Shown here: positions 45,328 through 53,885 of the stretch, piece by piece
How the letters are laid out: each line of letters starts with the position of its first letter
How positions within the stretch are numbered: position 1 is the stretch's first letter
Program-made: the position numbers and the translations under genes
Notes under the pieces: generated by a model
Told to the model about the DNA's origin: nothing
Database searches by the model: none
The model's input: the letters and a program-made list of their open reading frames with translations, nothing else
Assembly (NCBI RefSeq): GCF_001921865.1
Contig: NZ_MSCT01000019.1
Span: 310,001-374,000, forward strand
Length of the DNA: 64,000 bases
Reading direction: 5' to 3'
Origin: Pseudomonas chlororaphis
GTDB taxonomy: Bacteria > Pseudomonadota > Gammaproteobacteria > Pseudomonadales > Pseudomonadaceae

Positions 45328-45771
45328 TCACTGACCGAGGGTCAGGACCTTCTGCATCATGGTTTTGGCGGTATTCATCATTTCTGCGTTGGTCTGGAAC
45401 GAGCGACTGGCGGAAATCATATCGGCCATTTCTTCCACCACGTTGACGTTGGGGTAGTAGACATAACCCTTGGCGTCGGCTGCCGGATGGTTAGGCTCGT
45501 AACGGGCCTCGAGATTGCTCTGGTCCTCGACCACGCCCAGCACCTGGACGCCCTGGCCGGCCGCATCCTGGTTCTGGAACAGCGACTCGCTGCCGCCGCT
45601 TTGCGCGCCCTGGAACATGGTGGCGAACACCGGGTGGCGCGCACGGTAGGTCTGGTCGATGCTCGACGAGACAGTCTCGGCGTTGGCGATGTTACTGGCG
45701 ACGGTGTTCAAGCGAGTGGTCTGGGCACTCATGCCACTACCGGCAATATTGAAAACACTGGCAAGGGACAT
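45328..45771 (-). CDS. flgC: Flagellar proximal rod protein FlgC
   Basis: A 147-residue rod subunit. The N-terminus FNIAGSGMSAQTTRLNTVASN carries the rod signature, VYYPNVNVVEEMADMISASR is the family marker, and the C-terminus SFQTNAEMMNTAKTMMQKVL is helical. It starts 3 bp after flgB on the same transcript. Confidence 0.96.
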   Translation of the reverse strand: MSLASVFNIAGSGMSAQTTRLNTVASNIANAETVSSSIDQTYRARHPVFATMFQGAQSGGSESLFQNQDAAGQGVQVLGVVEDQSNLEARYEPNHPAADAKGYVYYPNVNVVEEMADMISASRSFQTNAEMMNTAKTMMQKVLTLGQ

Positions 45772-45774
45772 GGA

Positions 45775-46182
45775 TTACTCTCCGCGCAGGGCTGACACCA
45801 GCCCTTTGAATTTGCTGTTGAGCAGCGTGAAGCTGGCTTGGAAGTTCACCGAGTTCTCGGCGTAGTTCGACTGTTCCAGTTGGGCATCCACGGTGTTCTG
45901 GTCGATCGAGGGTTGCATCGGCGTGCGATACAGCAACGACTCGTCGCCGTTGCTCAGGCCTTCGGCTTCGATATGACGGCTGTTGGTCATGTTCAGGGCA
46001 AAGCTGCCGTTCTTGGCTTTCTCGTTCTGCTCGGCGAGCACGGCGGAGAAGTCCAGATCCCGAGCCTTGTAGTTCGGGGTATCGGCGTTGGCGATGTTGT
46101 TGGCCAGTACCTCGGCACGCTTGGCGCGAAAGCCAAGAGCCTGTTCATGAATGCCGAGCGCTTTATCGAAGCTGATGCTCAT
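45775..46182 (-). CDS. flgB: Flagellar proximal rod protein FlgB
   Basis: A 135-residue rod subunit next to the MS ring. It has AEVLANNIANADTPNYKARD (the shared rod motif) and ends NFQASFTLLNSKFKGLVSAL. The start is the ATG at 46182; the frame opens 13 codons earlier without a ribosome site. It is the first gene after a consensus sigma-54 promoter. Confidence 0.95.
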   Translation of the reverse strand: MSISFDKALGIHEQALGFRAKRAEVLANNIANADTPNYKARDLDFSAVLAEQNEKAKNGSFALNMTNSRHIEAEGLSNGDESLLYRTPMQPSIDQNTVDAQLEQSNYAENSVNFQASFTLLNSKFKGLVSALRGE

Positions 46183-46221
46183 GTCGGAAACCTTCGACCA
46201 GATTTTTCGTAAGCTGGACAA

Positions 46222-46237
46222 AGCAATCAGCGTGCCA
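46222..46237 (-). promoter_or_regulatory. Sigma-54 promoter of flgBCDE
   Basis: The minus strand reads TGGCACG (46237-46231), CTGA, TTGCT (46226-46222), a full match to the -24/-12 consensus. Transcription would begin near 46211, about 28 nt before flgB. In pseudomonads this operon is under RpoN with the FleR activator. Confidence 0.92.
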
Positions 46238-46273
46238 ACTGCTAACTCCCCCGTAAATCAAGGCCTTGCAGGC

Positions 46274-46355
46274 AAGCGGCAAAGCGGCAATGCCAGAAAA
46301 GCGGCAAGGCATTTCCGCGAAACGTCAGCAAAGCGGCAATGCATCCATTGCCGCT
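46274..46355 (-). repeat. Repeated AAGCGGCAA elements, candidate FleR enhancer
   Basis: AAGCGGCAA occurs at 46274-46282, 46282-46290, 46299-46307 and 46331-46339, and its inverse ATTGCCGCT at 46347-46355. The cluster lies 37-118 bp upstream of the flgB -24 element, the normal place for a sigma-54 activator. There is no CDS here. The link to FleR is an inference. Confidence 0.55.
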
Positions 46356-46382
46356 CTCCAGCGCCAGTGAAATCACAGGCAC

Positions 46383-46411
46383 AAAAAAAGAGGCACGAAG
46401 GCCTCTTTTTC
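46383..46411 (-). terminator. Terminator of cheR
   Basis: AAAAAGAGGC pairs with GCCTCTTTTTTT around CTTCGT on the minus strand, 16 bp after the cheR stop. It isolates the cheV-cheR unit from flgBCDE. Confidence 0.92.
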
Positions 46412-46426
46412 CAACAACCATAACCC

Positions 46427-47254
46427 TTACTTCGCCTGGTAAATGATCCCAGGGCTGCACTGCACCATCTGATAATGGTCCGGCAGGCCATTGAGCGCCT
46501 CGGAAGCCCCGAGGAACAGGTAACCACCCGGTTTCAGCGTGCTGTGAATGCGCATCAGGATGTCCTTCTTCACCTCGGCGGAGAAGTAGATCAACACATT
46601 GCGGCAAAACACGATGTCGAACTTGCCCAGGCTGGCATAGCTGTCCAGCAGGTTGAACGAGCGAAATTCGACGCGACTCTTGATCGGCGCCTTGACCATC
46701 CAGCGCCCCGGCCCCTTGGGATCGAAATAGCGCTGCAAGCGGTCGGCTGACAAACCGCGACCGATCGCCAGGCTGTCGTACTCGCCCGTCTTGCAGTTGT
46801 TCAACATGGTCCCGGACAGGTCGGTGGCAACGATCTGCACCCCCATCTTCAATTGCCCCATGTTGACTTTCTCGAACTCGTCGATCGACATGGACAACGA
46901 ATAGGGCTCCTGCCCCGAGGAACAGGCCGCCGACCAGATACGCAAGCGCTGGTTGGGGCTGGCCTTGATGGCCTCCGGCAGGACCTTGTTCTTCAACACC
47001 TCAAACGGATAGGTATCGCGGAACCACAGGGTTTCGTTGGTGGTCATGGCATCGACCACCATCTCTCGCAAACCGCTGCGCGGCTGGCTCTGGATACGCT
47101 GAACCAGCTCCCCGAGGGACTTGATGCCTTGCTGTTCCATCAGTTTGTTGAGACGGCTCGACACCAGATATTGCTTGTTCTCACCCAGCAAGATCCCACA
47201 GGCTTTTTCCAGGAATACCCGGAACTGTTCGAAATCCAAATTACCCGTAGACAA
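46427..47254 (-). CDS. cheR: Chemotaxis protein methyltransferase CheR
   Basis: A 275-residue SAM-dependent enzyme that methylates glutamates of chemoreceptors. An N-terminal helical domain (FEQFRVFLEKACGILLGENK) precedes the Rossmann domain with LRIWSAACSSGQEPYSLSM (SAM loop, about residue 98-116), IVATDLSGTMLNNCKTGEYD and FDIVFCRNVLIYFS. It has no C-terminal pentapeptide-binding extension. cheV lies 44 bp upstream; the pair is probably one transcript. Confidence 0.95.
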   Translation of the reverse strand: MSTGNLDFEQFRVFLEKACGILLGENKQYLVSSRLNKLMEQQGIKSLGELVQRIQSQPRSGLREMVVDAMTTNETLWFRDTYPFEVLKNKVLPEAIKASPNQRLRIWSAACSSGQEPYSLSMSIDEFEKVNMGQLKMGVQIVATDLSGTMLNNCKTGEYDSLAIGRGLSADRLQRYFDPKGPGRWMVKAPIKSRVEFRSFNLLDSYASLGKFDIVFCRNVLIYFSAEVKKDILMRIHSTLKPGGYLFLGASEALNGLPDHYQMVQCSPGIIYQAK

Positions 47255-47298
47255 TGATGCCGCCTCTTAAATCGTGTGACCGCCAGGGACGGATATCC

Positions 47299-48231
47299 CT
47301 AGCTGTTATCTGCTTCTTTGATCCGGGCAACAACCCGGGATGCCAGGTCATCAGGACGAAACTTGGCAAGGAAGTCATCGGCACCGACCTTCTTCACCAT
47401 CGCCTGATTGAATACGCCTGACAACGAAGTATGCAGGATGATATGCAGCTTTTGCATGCGTGGATCGTTGCGTATTTCAGCCGTGAGGGTGTAGCCATCC
47501 ATCTCCGGCATCTCGATGTCGGAGATCATCATCAGAAACTCTTCTTCAGGTTTCTTGCCCTCGTCGACCAGCTTGCGCAGGTAGTCCAGCGCCTGCCTAC
47601 CGTCATTCAGGGCGACCACTTCGACCCCCACTGTCTGCAGGCAACGCGTGACCTGCTTGCGCGCCACCGACGAGTCATCGACCGTCAACACCCGCAACGA
47701 AACAGCCTTGTGCTGAGTCTCGATATCCACCACGCCAACCGAAATGGTCTCGGGCGTCGGCGCGACTTCGGCGAGGATTTTCTCGACGTCGATGATTTCC
47801 ACCAACTGATTGTCGACCCGCGTCACCGCCGTCAGGTAGTGGTCGCGCCCCGTCCCCTTGGGTGGCGGATGGATCTCCTCCCAGTTCATGTTGACGATAC
47901 GCTCGACCGATCTCACCAGAAACCCCTGAGTCTTGGTGTTGTACTCAGTGATGATGACAAAGGGGTTGCTCTGATCCTGCAACCCGCCCGAACCGGTGGC
48001 CATTGCCAGGTCCAGGATCGGAATGGTTGCCCCTCGAATATTCGCGACACCGCACACCACAGGACTGGACTTGGGCATCAGGGTCAGTTTGGGGCATTGC
48101 AGCACCTCCCGAACCTTGAACACGTTGATCCCATAAAGCTGCCCTCCGTCGAGACGGAACAACAACAGCTCAAGGCGATTCTGCCCTACCAGTTGCGTGC
48201 GCTGGTTCACCGAATCCATTACACCAGCCAT
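47299..48231 (-). CDS. cheV: Chemotaxis coupling protein CheV
   Basis: A 310-residue fusion of a CheW-like coupling domain (about 15-160; LLLFRLDGGQLYGINVFKVREVL) and a receiver domain (about 180-305) with phospho-Asp in MMISDIEMPEMDG and Lys in ADDFLAKFRPDDL. CheV links receptors to CheA and its receiver may act in adaptation. The ATG at 48231 (MAGVMDSVNQ) has GGGGAG 7 nt upstream; an upstream TTG is less likely. It is divergent from flgA. Confidence 0.95.
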   Translation of the reverse strand: MAGVMDSVNQRTQLVGQNRLELLLFRLDGGQLYGINVFKVREVLQCPKLTLMPKSSPVVCGVANIRGATIPILDLAMATGSGGLQDQSNPFVIITEYNTKTQGFLVRSVERIVNMNWEEIHPPPKGTGRDHYLTAVTRVDNQLVEIIDVEKILAEVAPTPETISVGVVDIETQHKAVSLRVLTVDDSSVARKQVTRCLQTVGVEVVALNDGRQALDYLRKLVDEGKKPEEEFLMMISDIEMPEMDGYTLTAEIRNDPRMQKLHIILHTSLSGVFNQAMVKKVGADDFLAKFRPDDLASRVVARIKEADNS

Positions 48232-48278
48232 GTCCAGACTCCCCAAAGCTAAAGATCCGACGCGCGCTCATTGCTAAA

Positions 48279-48294
48279 CGGCACGGCGCTTGCT
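48279..48294 (+). promoter_or_regulatory. Sigma-54 promoter touching the flgA start
   Basis: CGGCACG-GCGC-TTGCT has the required GG-N10-GC spacing and one mismatch to consensus. The -12 element ends only 11 nt before the flgA ATG at 48306, so the transcript would begin within a base or two of that codon. Confidence 0.7.
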
Positions 48295-48305
48295 TTTTAA
48301 CTGTT

Positions 48306-49067
48306 ATGAACGCCAAAACGACATTTTCCCGACGCCTGACATCAAACTACCGCAAATTGCTGTGCGGGCTATCGGCACTGTTTTTCTTGAACCCTGGCCA
48401 TCCTGCCTTTGCTGACTCGGTAACCCTGCCTGATCTACTTATCGGCGTCACTCAAGGGTTTCTTGAATTCACCGTAGAAGACTATCTGGCTACCAGTCAA
48501 ACCCCGGGGCGCTATGAGATCCAGGTCAATCAACTTGACCCGCGGATGCGCATGCCGCGATGCGACAAGGAATTGACAGCGACCCTAGAAAGCCCGGCAC
48601 AACCGTTGGGACGGGTGACCGTTCGGGTGCGTTGCGAGGGCTCCTCGCCCTGGACTGTATTCGTCCCCGCCCAGGTCAAGCTGTTCCGGGAAGTGGTGAC
48701 CACCACCCGCCCCCTCAAGCGCGCCGGCATCATCAGTCCTGAGGATGTGATGCTGCGCGAGCGCGATATCGGCCAGATCAACCAGGGCTACCTGACCTCG
48801 GTGGATCAAGCCATTGGACAGCGGCTTGTCCGACCAATGGTAGCCGACCAACTCGTCACACTGGTCCACCTGGAACAGGCTGAAGTGGTGCGCAAAGGCG
48901 ACCAGGTGGTGATCTCCGCCCGTAGTGGCACCCTGAACGTCAAAATGCCGGGCGAAGCCCTGTCCAACGGAGGCATGAGCGAGCAGATACGGGTCAAGAA
49001 CCTCAACTCACAACGGGTCATAAAAGCGCGGATCACCGCGCCAGGCCAGGTGGAAGTCGCCATGTAG
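48306..49067 (+). CDS. flgA: Flagellar P-ring assembly chaperone FlgA
   Basis: A 253-residue periplasmic chaperone for P-ring assembly by FlgI. Residues 1-37 form a signal peptide (basic start, LLCGLSALFFL core, cut after PAFA). Then comes an N-terminal domain with RMRMPRCDKELTATL and a SAF-like C-terminal domain (RAGIISPEDVMLRERDIG, GQRLVRPMVADQLVTL). The ATG at 48306 lacks a ribosome site and lies at the predicted sigma-54 transcript start, so it may be translated as a leaderless message. flgM follows after 150 bp. Confidence 0.94.
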   Translation: MNAKTTFSRRLTSNYRKLLCGLSALFFLNPGHPAFADSVTLPDLLIGVTQGFLEFTVEDYLATSQTPGRYEIQVNQLDPRMRMPRCDKELTATLESPAQPLGRVTVRVRCEGSSPWTVFVPAQVKLFREVVTTTRPLKRAGIISPEDVMLRERDIGQINQGYLTSVDQAIGQRLVRPMVADQLVTLVHLEQAEVVRKGDQVVISARSGTLNVKMPGEALSNGGMSEQIRVKNLNSQRVIKARITAPGQVEVAM

Positions 49068-49153
49068 ACGACTGGCGCTGCGCCCTGTTGCCCCCTAAAC
49101 TGTGGCCCATGCAGGGCAACAGCGGCGCGTGCGGGCTCATCGATATTTGAGCC

Positions 49154-49180
49154 TAAAGTTTTCCGGGGTATTGCCGAAAA
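49154..49180 (+). promoter_or_regulatory. Sigma-28 (FliA) promoter of flgM
   Basis: TAAA (49154-49157), a 15-nt spacer and GCCGAAAA (49173-49180) match TAAA-N15-GCCGATAA with one difference. The start would be near 49187, 31 nt before flgM. FlgM is the anti-sigma factor for FliA, so this forms a feedback loop. Confidence 0.9.
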
Positions 49181-49217
49181 CAAGTCAAGCGTCCAAATAC
49201 CCAGAGGTTTTTTTACC

Positions 49218-49538
49218 ATGGTCATCGATTTCAGCCGTTTAAACAGCTCTCCCTCACTCACTGGCAGCACGCGTACCAGCGCCAGCAAGGAAACCGGCGA
49301 TGCCGAAAAATCCGCGCCGCTGAACGCCCCGACCGAACAGGCCAGTATCAGCGGGGAGTCGGTACACCTCAGCAATGAGGCTCAACAGTTGCAAAAGATC
49401 ACTGATAAGCTGCGCGATCAGCCTGCCGTCGACAACGCCCGTGTGGCCGAGTTGAAGCAAGCGATTGCCGATGGCAGCTATAAAGTCGATAGCAACCGTG
49501 TAGCCAGCAAACTGCTCAACTTCGAAGCCCAGCGCTAG
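49218..49538 (+). CDS. flgM: Anti-sigma-28 factor FlgM
   Basis: A 106-residue, largely disordered protein with a Ser/Thr/Ala-rich N-terminal half and a helical C-terminal half (VHLSNEAQQLQKITDKLRDQ, VAELKQAIADGSYKVDSNRVASKLL). It binds FliA until the hook is complete and is then exported. AGAGG lies 11 nt before the ATG. flgN follows 49 bp later and shares the sigma-28 promoter. Confidence 0.94.
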   Translation: MVIDFSRLNSSPSLTGSTRTSASKETGDAEKSAPLNAPTEQASISGESVHLSNEAQQLQKITDKLRDQPAVDNARVAELKQAIADGSYKVDSNRVASKLLNFEAQR

Positions 49539-49587
49539 GCATAAGGCCTGCGCCAGTTTTTTGGACGCTTAAAACCCAAGGCCATAC

Positions 49588-50055
49588 ATGCACGACACTA
49601 ATTTGCTGCAACTGATCACTGACGACTTTGCTCCAGCTCAACAATTGCTGGCGTTGTTGGGCGACGAATCCCTCGCCCTGCACGGTCGCGACATGTCGCT
49701 GCTGGAAGAAATTCTCGCGCAGAAGCAAGCCTTGATCATTTTGCTCGAGCAGCATGGCCGCAAACGCAGCGAAATTCTCGCCAGCCTGAATCTTCCCGCC
49801 AGCCGGGCCGGCCTGGAACAACTGGCCAGCCACTCCTCGATTGGCGACCAGTTACTGGCCCAGAGCGACGTGCTGACGCAAATGCTTGCCGATTGCCAGG
49901 CAGCGAACGAACTCAATGGCCGCTCGATCCAGATTCAACAAGCCACCACGGCCAATCAGTTGAAAATCCTTACCGGTGGCGAGCCCCCTGCCCTCTATGA
50001 TGCGCGCGGCTCTACCTCCAACCTTGCGAAGCCTCGTCCGCTTAGCCAGGCTTGA
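49588..50055 (+). CDS. flgN: Flagellar export chaperone FlgN
   Basis: A 155-residue, almost fully helical protein: LLQLITDDFAPAQQLLALLGDE opens the chaperone, and heptad repeats run to about residue 130. FlgN escorts the hook-filament junction proteins FlgK and FlgL to the export apparatus. The tail (GSTSNLAKPRPLSQA) is disordered. It is second in the flgMN unit. Confidence 0.92.
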   Translation: MHDTNLLQLITDDFAPAQQLLALLGDESLALHGRDMSLLEEILAQKQALIILLEQHGRKRSEILASLNLPASRAGLEQLASHSSIGDQLLAQSDVLTQMLADCQAANELNGRSIQIQQATTANQLKILTGGEPPALYDARGSTSNLAKPRPLSQA

Positions 50056-50150
50056 CCCCAGAAATGAGCACGCCCTATCAAGTCACGGAACATGCTGGCA
50101 AAATGCCGGCTCTTGCGTGTAGTCGTATTTTGTCTGGAGATTGATGAACC

Positions 50151-50897
50151 GTGTTCAGTGCCGTAAACGCAGAAGATGCGCCGCAGCCACCCAAGGTGCT
50201 CACCACGCCCCTGGAAATCACCTCCACGCTGCGCTTGCTGCAAGAGAGCCATGACCCGCTGATCATCACTTTCCACGAACGCAGCCAGCGCTTTCAAAGT
50301 TATCTGATCGAACTCGATCGCGATGCCAACATGATCGCCCTGGATGAAATGATTCCTCGTGACGGCGAACGCTTCATGCTCGCTGGCGAGCCATTCCGTA
50401 TCGAAGGCTTTCACGAAGGCGTGCGTATTGCCTGGGAAAGCAACAGCGTCCCAACCATCGACGAATCCAATGGCGGACGCTGCTACCGTGGCCCCCTGCC
50501 GGACGAAGTGGTTTATCACCAGCGCCGCAACGCCTTTCGCGCCGCCTTGAAACTGGCCCAACTGGTCAACATCGAACTGGGGGGCGAGAAACTCAAGGCT
50601 CCGATCTCCGGCAAACTGCTGGATATCTCCGCCACCGGCTGCAAGCTGCGTTTCGATGGCGACATCTCCGGCCGCCTGCAACTGGGCCAGGTCTACGAAC
50701 GCTTTATCGCCGCCCTGCCCTTCGGCAGCATGACCGCACCGGTAGAACTGCGTTATCTGCACCACGAAGAGAAGATCGACACGACGTTCGCCGGCGTGCG
50801 CTTTCATAACATGAGCGGGCTGGTCCAACGCCAGGTCGAGCGTTTTGTCTATCAGTTGCAGCGCGAGGCTCGACGCTTCGACAAAGACGACCTCTGA
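50151..50897 (+). CDS. ycgR: Flagellar brake protein YcgR (PilZ domain)
   Basis: A 248-residue c-di-GMP effector that slows the flagellar motor. An N-terminal YcgR domain (about 1-115) precedes a PilZ domain whose c-di-GMP motifs are RRNAFR (about 123-128, RxxxR) and DISATG (D/NxSxxG). The C-terminus is a helix rich in Gln and Arg. The start is the GTG at 50151, with TGGAG 11 nt before it; no ATG lies in this frame. A strong bidirectional terminator follows. Confidence 0.93.
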   Translation: MFSAVNAEDAPQPPKVLTTPLEITSTLRLLQESHDPLIITFHERSQRFQSYLIELDRDANMIALDEMIPRDGERFMLAGEPFRIEGFHEGVRIAWESNSVPTIDESNGGRCYRGPLPDEVVYHQRRNAFRAALKLAQLVNIELGGEKLKAPISGKLLDISATGCKLRFDGDISGRLQLGQVYERFIAALPFGSMTAPVELRYLHHEEKIDTTFAGVRFHNMSGLVQRQVERFVYQLQREARRFDKDDL

Positions 50898-50910
50898 GAC
50901 TCGAAGGTCG

Positions 50911-50952
50911 AAAAAACGGGCAGTCCCTTGCGGCGACTGCCCGTTTTTTTTG
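50911..50952. terminator. Bidirectional terminator between ycgR and the MFS gene
   Basis: AAACGGGCAGTC pairs with GACTGCCCGTTT over 12 bp, flanked by AAAAAA on the left and TTTTTTTT on the right, so it can serve both convergent genes. Confidence 0.94.
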
Positions 50953-50954
50953 CT

Positions 50955-52325
50955 TTAGGGCCTACCCCCACCGAGCGGGTCCGACCCTGGATCATCCGGC
51001 GCCACCGCCGGCTCCTCAACCTCGTCCGCGACTACCGTCGTGGCGTCGGCTCCCGGCACGTTGCCTTGTTGCATCTGATCCTGCACCACCTGTTCGTCAA
51101 CCCGCGGATCGAGCGCAGCCACCAGTGGTGAACTGGCCATGCTGTCCGGCATCGCCACGTGATGCAGTGGCGCATCATCGACCTGATGCAGGTTGGTCAC
51201 CGCTTTCGGCCGGATACGCCAGACCAGTACCAGGGCAAAAAAACTGAAGAATGCATACAGCATCTGGCTGCCGAACAACTTCATCAGCACCCCCGCCACC
51301 AAAGGCCCGACACTGGCCCCGACGCCGTAAGTCACCAGCAACATCGCGGTCAGCGAGACCCGCCGATCACTTTCCACATGGTCGTTGGAAAAGGCCACCG
51401 CCAGCGGGTACAGGCAGAACTGCACCAGCGAACACAGGAACCCCAGCGCAAACAACACCTCCAGCGGCACCTCGGGCAAAATCGCCAATGGCAGGGCTGC
51501 CACAGCCAGGAAGCAGGCAAAACAACGAATCAGCAGGGCCCGATCGTAACGATCGGATAACCAGCCCAACGGCCACTGCACCACCAGCCCGGCAAAAATG
51601 CAGCTCCCCATGAACAGGCCGACCTGCTCGGTACTCAGGCCTTGCTGGGAGGCGTACAGCGGCGCCAAGCCATAGAACGAACCGACAATCAGCCCCGCTC
51701 CGAGCACCGTACTCAGCGACTGCGGAACACGCTTGATAAAGAAGCGTGGCTCCATGGGCGCCGGATGCAAAGGCGCAGGGTGAATGCGCCGAGTCATGGC
51801 CACCGGCACCAGGCACAAGGCAAAGCACAGGGCTACCAGCATCAGCAGCTCAAGCCCAAGGGCCGGGTGCATGACCAGAATCAGTTGCCCCAGGACCAAC
51901 CCCAGGTACGAGGCAATCATGTAGCCACTGAATACCAGCCCACGCTGCTTGGCATCGGCCTGCTCGTTGAGCCAGCTTTCGATGACCATGTACTGACACA
52001 TCATGCCCAGGCCGACGACCATCCGTAGCATCAGCCAGGCCGGCAACCAGTCCACCAGCCCATGCCCCAATACCGCCGCACCGACGATCCCGGCACAGGT
52101 GGCGTAAGCCCGAATATGGCCAACCCGGGCAATCAGGCGGTGACCGATTTTCCCCCCCAGCACCAGGCCGAAGTAGTTGGCCGCCATCAAGGCACCCACC
52201 CACAATCCGTCGACATGATCGGCGGCCAGGCGCAATGCCAGGTAGGTGCTGAGCAAACCCGAGCCGATCAACATCATCAGCGAGGCGAAATAAAGCGCTC
52301 GAAAGGATTTCCAGATTTGGCGCAT
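50955..52325 (-). CDS. MFS transporter (YcaD-like)
   Basis: A 456-residue major-facilitator protein with about twelve hydrophobic segments, resembling the YcaD group of putative drug or sugar exporters. GLWVGALMAANYFGLVLGGKIGHRL and GWLSDRYDRALLIR are the loop 2-3 and loop 8-9 signatures. The last 70 residues form an acidic, Pro-rich cytosolic tail (DEQVVQDQMQQGN, EEPAVAPDDPGSDPLGGG), unusual for the family. The substrate is unknown. It is followed on the same strand by nothing within the terminator boundary. Confidence 0.85.
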   Translation of the reverse strand: MRQIWKSFRALYFASLMMLIGSGLLSTYLALRLAADHVDGLWVGALMAANYFGLVLGGKIGHRLIARVGHIRAYATCAGIVGAAVLGHGLVDWLPAWLMLRMVVGLGMMCQYMVIESWLNEQADAKQRGLVFSGYMIASYLGLVLGQLILVMHPALGLELLMLVALCFALCLVPVAMTRRIHPAPLHPAPMEPRFFIKRVPQSLSTVLGAGLIVGSFYGLAPLYASQQGLSTEQVGLFMGSCIFAGLVVQWPLGWLSDRYDRALLIRCFACFLAVAALPLAILPEVPLEVLFALGFLCSLVQFCLYPLAVAFSNDHVESDRRVSLTAMLLVTYGVGASVGPLVAGVLMKLFGSQMLYAFFSFFALVLVWRIRPKAVTNLHQVDDAPLHHVAMPDSMASSPLVAALDPRVDEQVVQDQMQQGNVPGADATTVVADEVEEPAVAPDDPGSDPLGGGRP

Positions 52326-52394
52326 CGGCGTTCCGAGCGGCTCCTTGAATTGAGTGTCGGGCCACCCGAAGATAACCCGACTGCGACGTTTCGG

Positions 52395-53738
52395 TTAAGC
52401 CTGGGCCGCTAAAACGCGCCGCTCCCAAGGCGTTATTTCATCAAAGAAACTGGTCAACTCCATGGTCTTCGAAGCGACATATCCTTCGATGAACTCATTG
52501 CCGAACAATTCCCTGGCCAACTGGCTACGCTTCAGACGCTCGAGAGCCGCATGCAAGGTACAAGGCAACGATAAACTGTCCGGCACGGCAAACTCACCCT
52601 GAATCGCCGGCGCCGGCTCCAGTTCGTTTTCGATACCGTGCAACCCCGCGGCCAGGCTTGCGGCAATCGCCAGGTACGGGTTGGCATCGGCGCCCGGCAA
52701 ACGGTTCTCGACCCGTCGCGCCACTGGCGAACTGGCTGGAATACGCAAGCCTGCCGCCCGATTGTCATGGGACCAGCAAGCGTTGTTCGGCGATGCATAA
52801 GGGTGGCACAGGCGCTGGTAGGAGTTGACGTTCGGCGCGAACAGCGCGGTGAAGTCCGCCAACCCAGCCTGCAGCCCACCAATGAAGTGACGGAACGTTG
52901 CAGTCGGCTCTCCGGCTTCGTCGCTGAACACATTACGACCGCTGGCCGACTCGACCAGGCTCTGGTGAATATGCATCGAGCTGCCGGGCGTATGCGCCAG
53001 CGGCTTGGCCATGCACACCACAGTCAGGCCATGCTTGAGCGCCACTTCCTTGAGCAGATGCTTGAACAGGAAGGTCTGATCGGCCAGCAGTAGCGGATCA
53101 CCATGCAAAAGGTTGATCTCGAACTGACTGACGCCCATTTCATGCATGAAGGTATCGCGCGGCAGGCCCAACGCTGCCATGCAGGAATAGACCTCATTGA
53201 AGAATGGCCGCAGACCGTTGTTGGAGCTGACACTGAACGCCGAATGCCCATCTTCGCGACGACCGTCCAGGCCCACGGGCGGCTGGAAGGGTTGGGTCGG
53301 ATCGGTATTGGGCGCGAACACAAAAAACTCCAGCTCGGTCGCCACCACTGGCGACAGGCCGCGAGCAGCGTAGCGTGCGATGACCTGCTTGAGCTGACCA
53401 CGAGTGGAAAGACGCGAGCTTTCTCCGCTCAGTTCGTCCGCATCACAGATCGCCAGGGCTCGCAGCGGCTGGCTCCAGGGCAGGCGGTGAATCTGTTGCG
53501 GGTCGGCATTGAGCGCCAGGTCGCCGTCGTCGCTGCCGTAGAAACGTGCTGGCGGATAGCCTCCCATGATGCATTGCAGCAGCACCCCGCGAGCCATCTG
53601 CAGACGCCGCCCTTCGAGGAAGCCCTCGGCAGTCATTACCTTGCCCCGTGGCACGCCATTCAGATCCGGAGTGACACATTCAATCTCGTCAATGCCCGTC
53701 AATCGCTGCGCGAGTGAACTGCGGCCATCGGTTGTCAT
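52395..53738 (-). CDS. Glutamine synthetase-family ligase, PuuA-like
   Basis: A 447-residue member of the glutamine synthetase fold, most like gamma-glutamylpolyamine synthetases, which ligate glutamate to putrescine or related amines for catabolism. The catalytic domain has ELEFFVFAP (metal Glu), MGVSQFEINLLHGDP, GSSMHIHQSLVE, and the Arg block NRAAGLRIPASSPVARRVENRLPGADANPYLA. It lacks the adenylylation Tyr region of GlnA. The amine cannot be read from sequence. No aldehyde dehydrogenase or amidase gene lies beside it. Confidence 0.88.
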   Translation of the reverse strand: MTTDGRSSLAQRLTGIDEIECVTPDLNGVPRGKVMTAEGFLEGRRLQMARGVLLQCIMGGYPPARFYGSDDGDLALNADPQQIHRLPWSQPLRALAICDADELSGESSRLSTRGQLKQVIARYAARGLSPVVATELEFFVFAPNTDPTQPFQPPVGLDGRREDGHSAFSVSSNNGLRPFFNEVYSCMAALGLPRDTFMHEMGVSQFEINLLHGDPLLLADQTFLFKHLLKEVALKHGLTVVCMAKPLAHTPGSSMHIHQSLVESASGRNVFSDEAGEPTATFRHFIGGLQAGLADFTALFAPNVNSYQRLCHPYASPNNACWSHDNRAAGLRIPASSPVARRVENRLPGADANPYLAIAASLAAGLHGIENELEPAPAIQGEFAVPDSLSLPCTLHAALERLKRSQLARELFGNEFIEGYVASKTMELTSFFDEITPWERRVLAAQA

Positions 53739-53885
53739 GACTCAATCCTTGTTGTTGTACGAGCCGAAAACGGCGACCCGTACAAAATAGGCTCCGCCTG
53801 TTCGGAATTTCAAGCAGCGGCAAACAAAAAGCCATCGAGACACACAACACAAATGCGGCAAAGCCTTAGGGGACCGGCAACCGCC

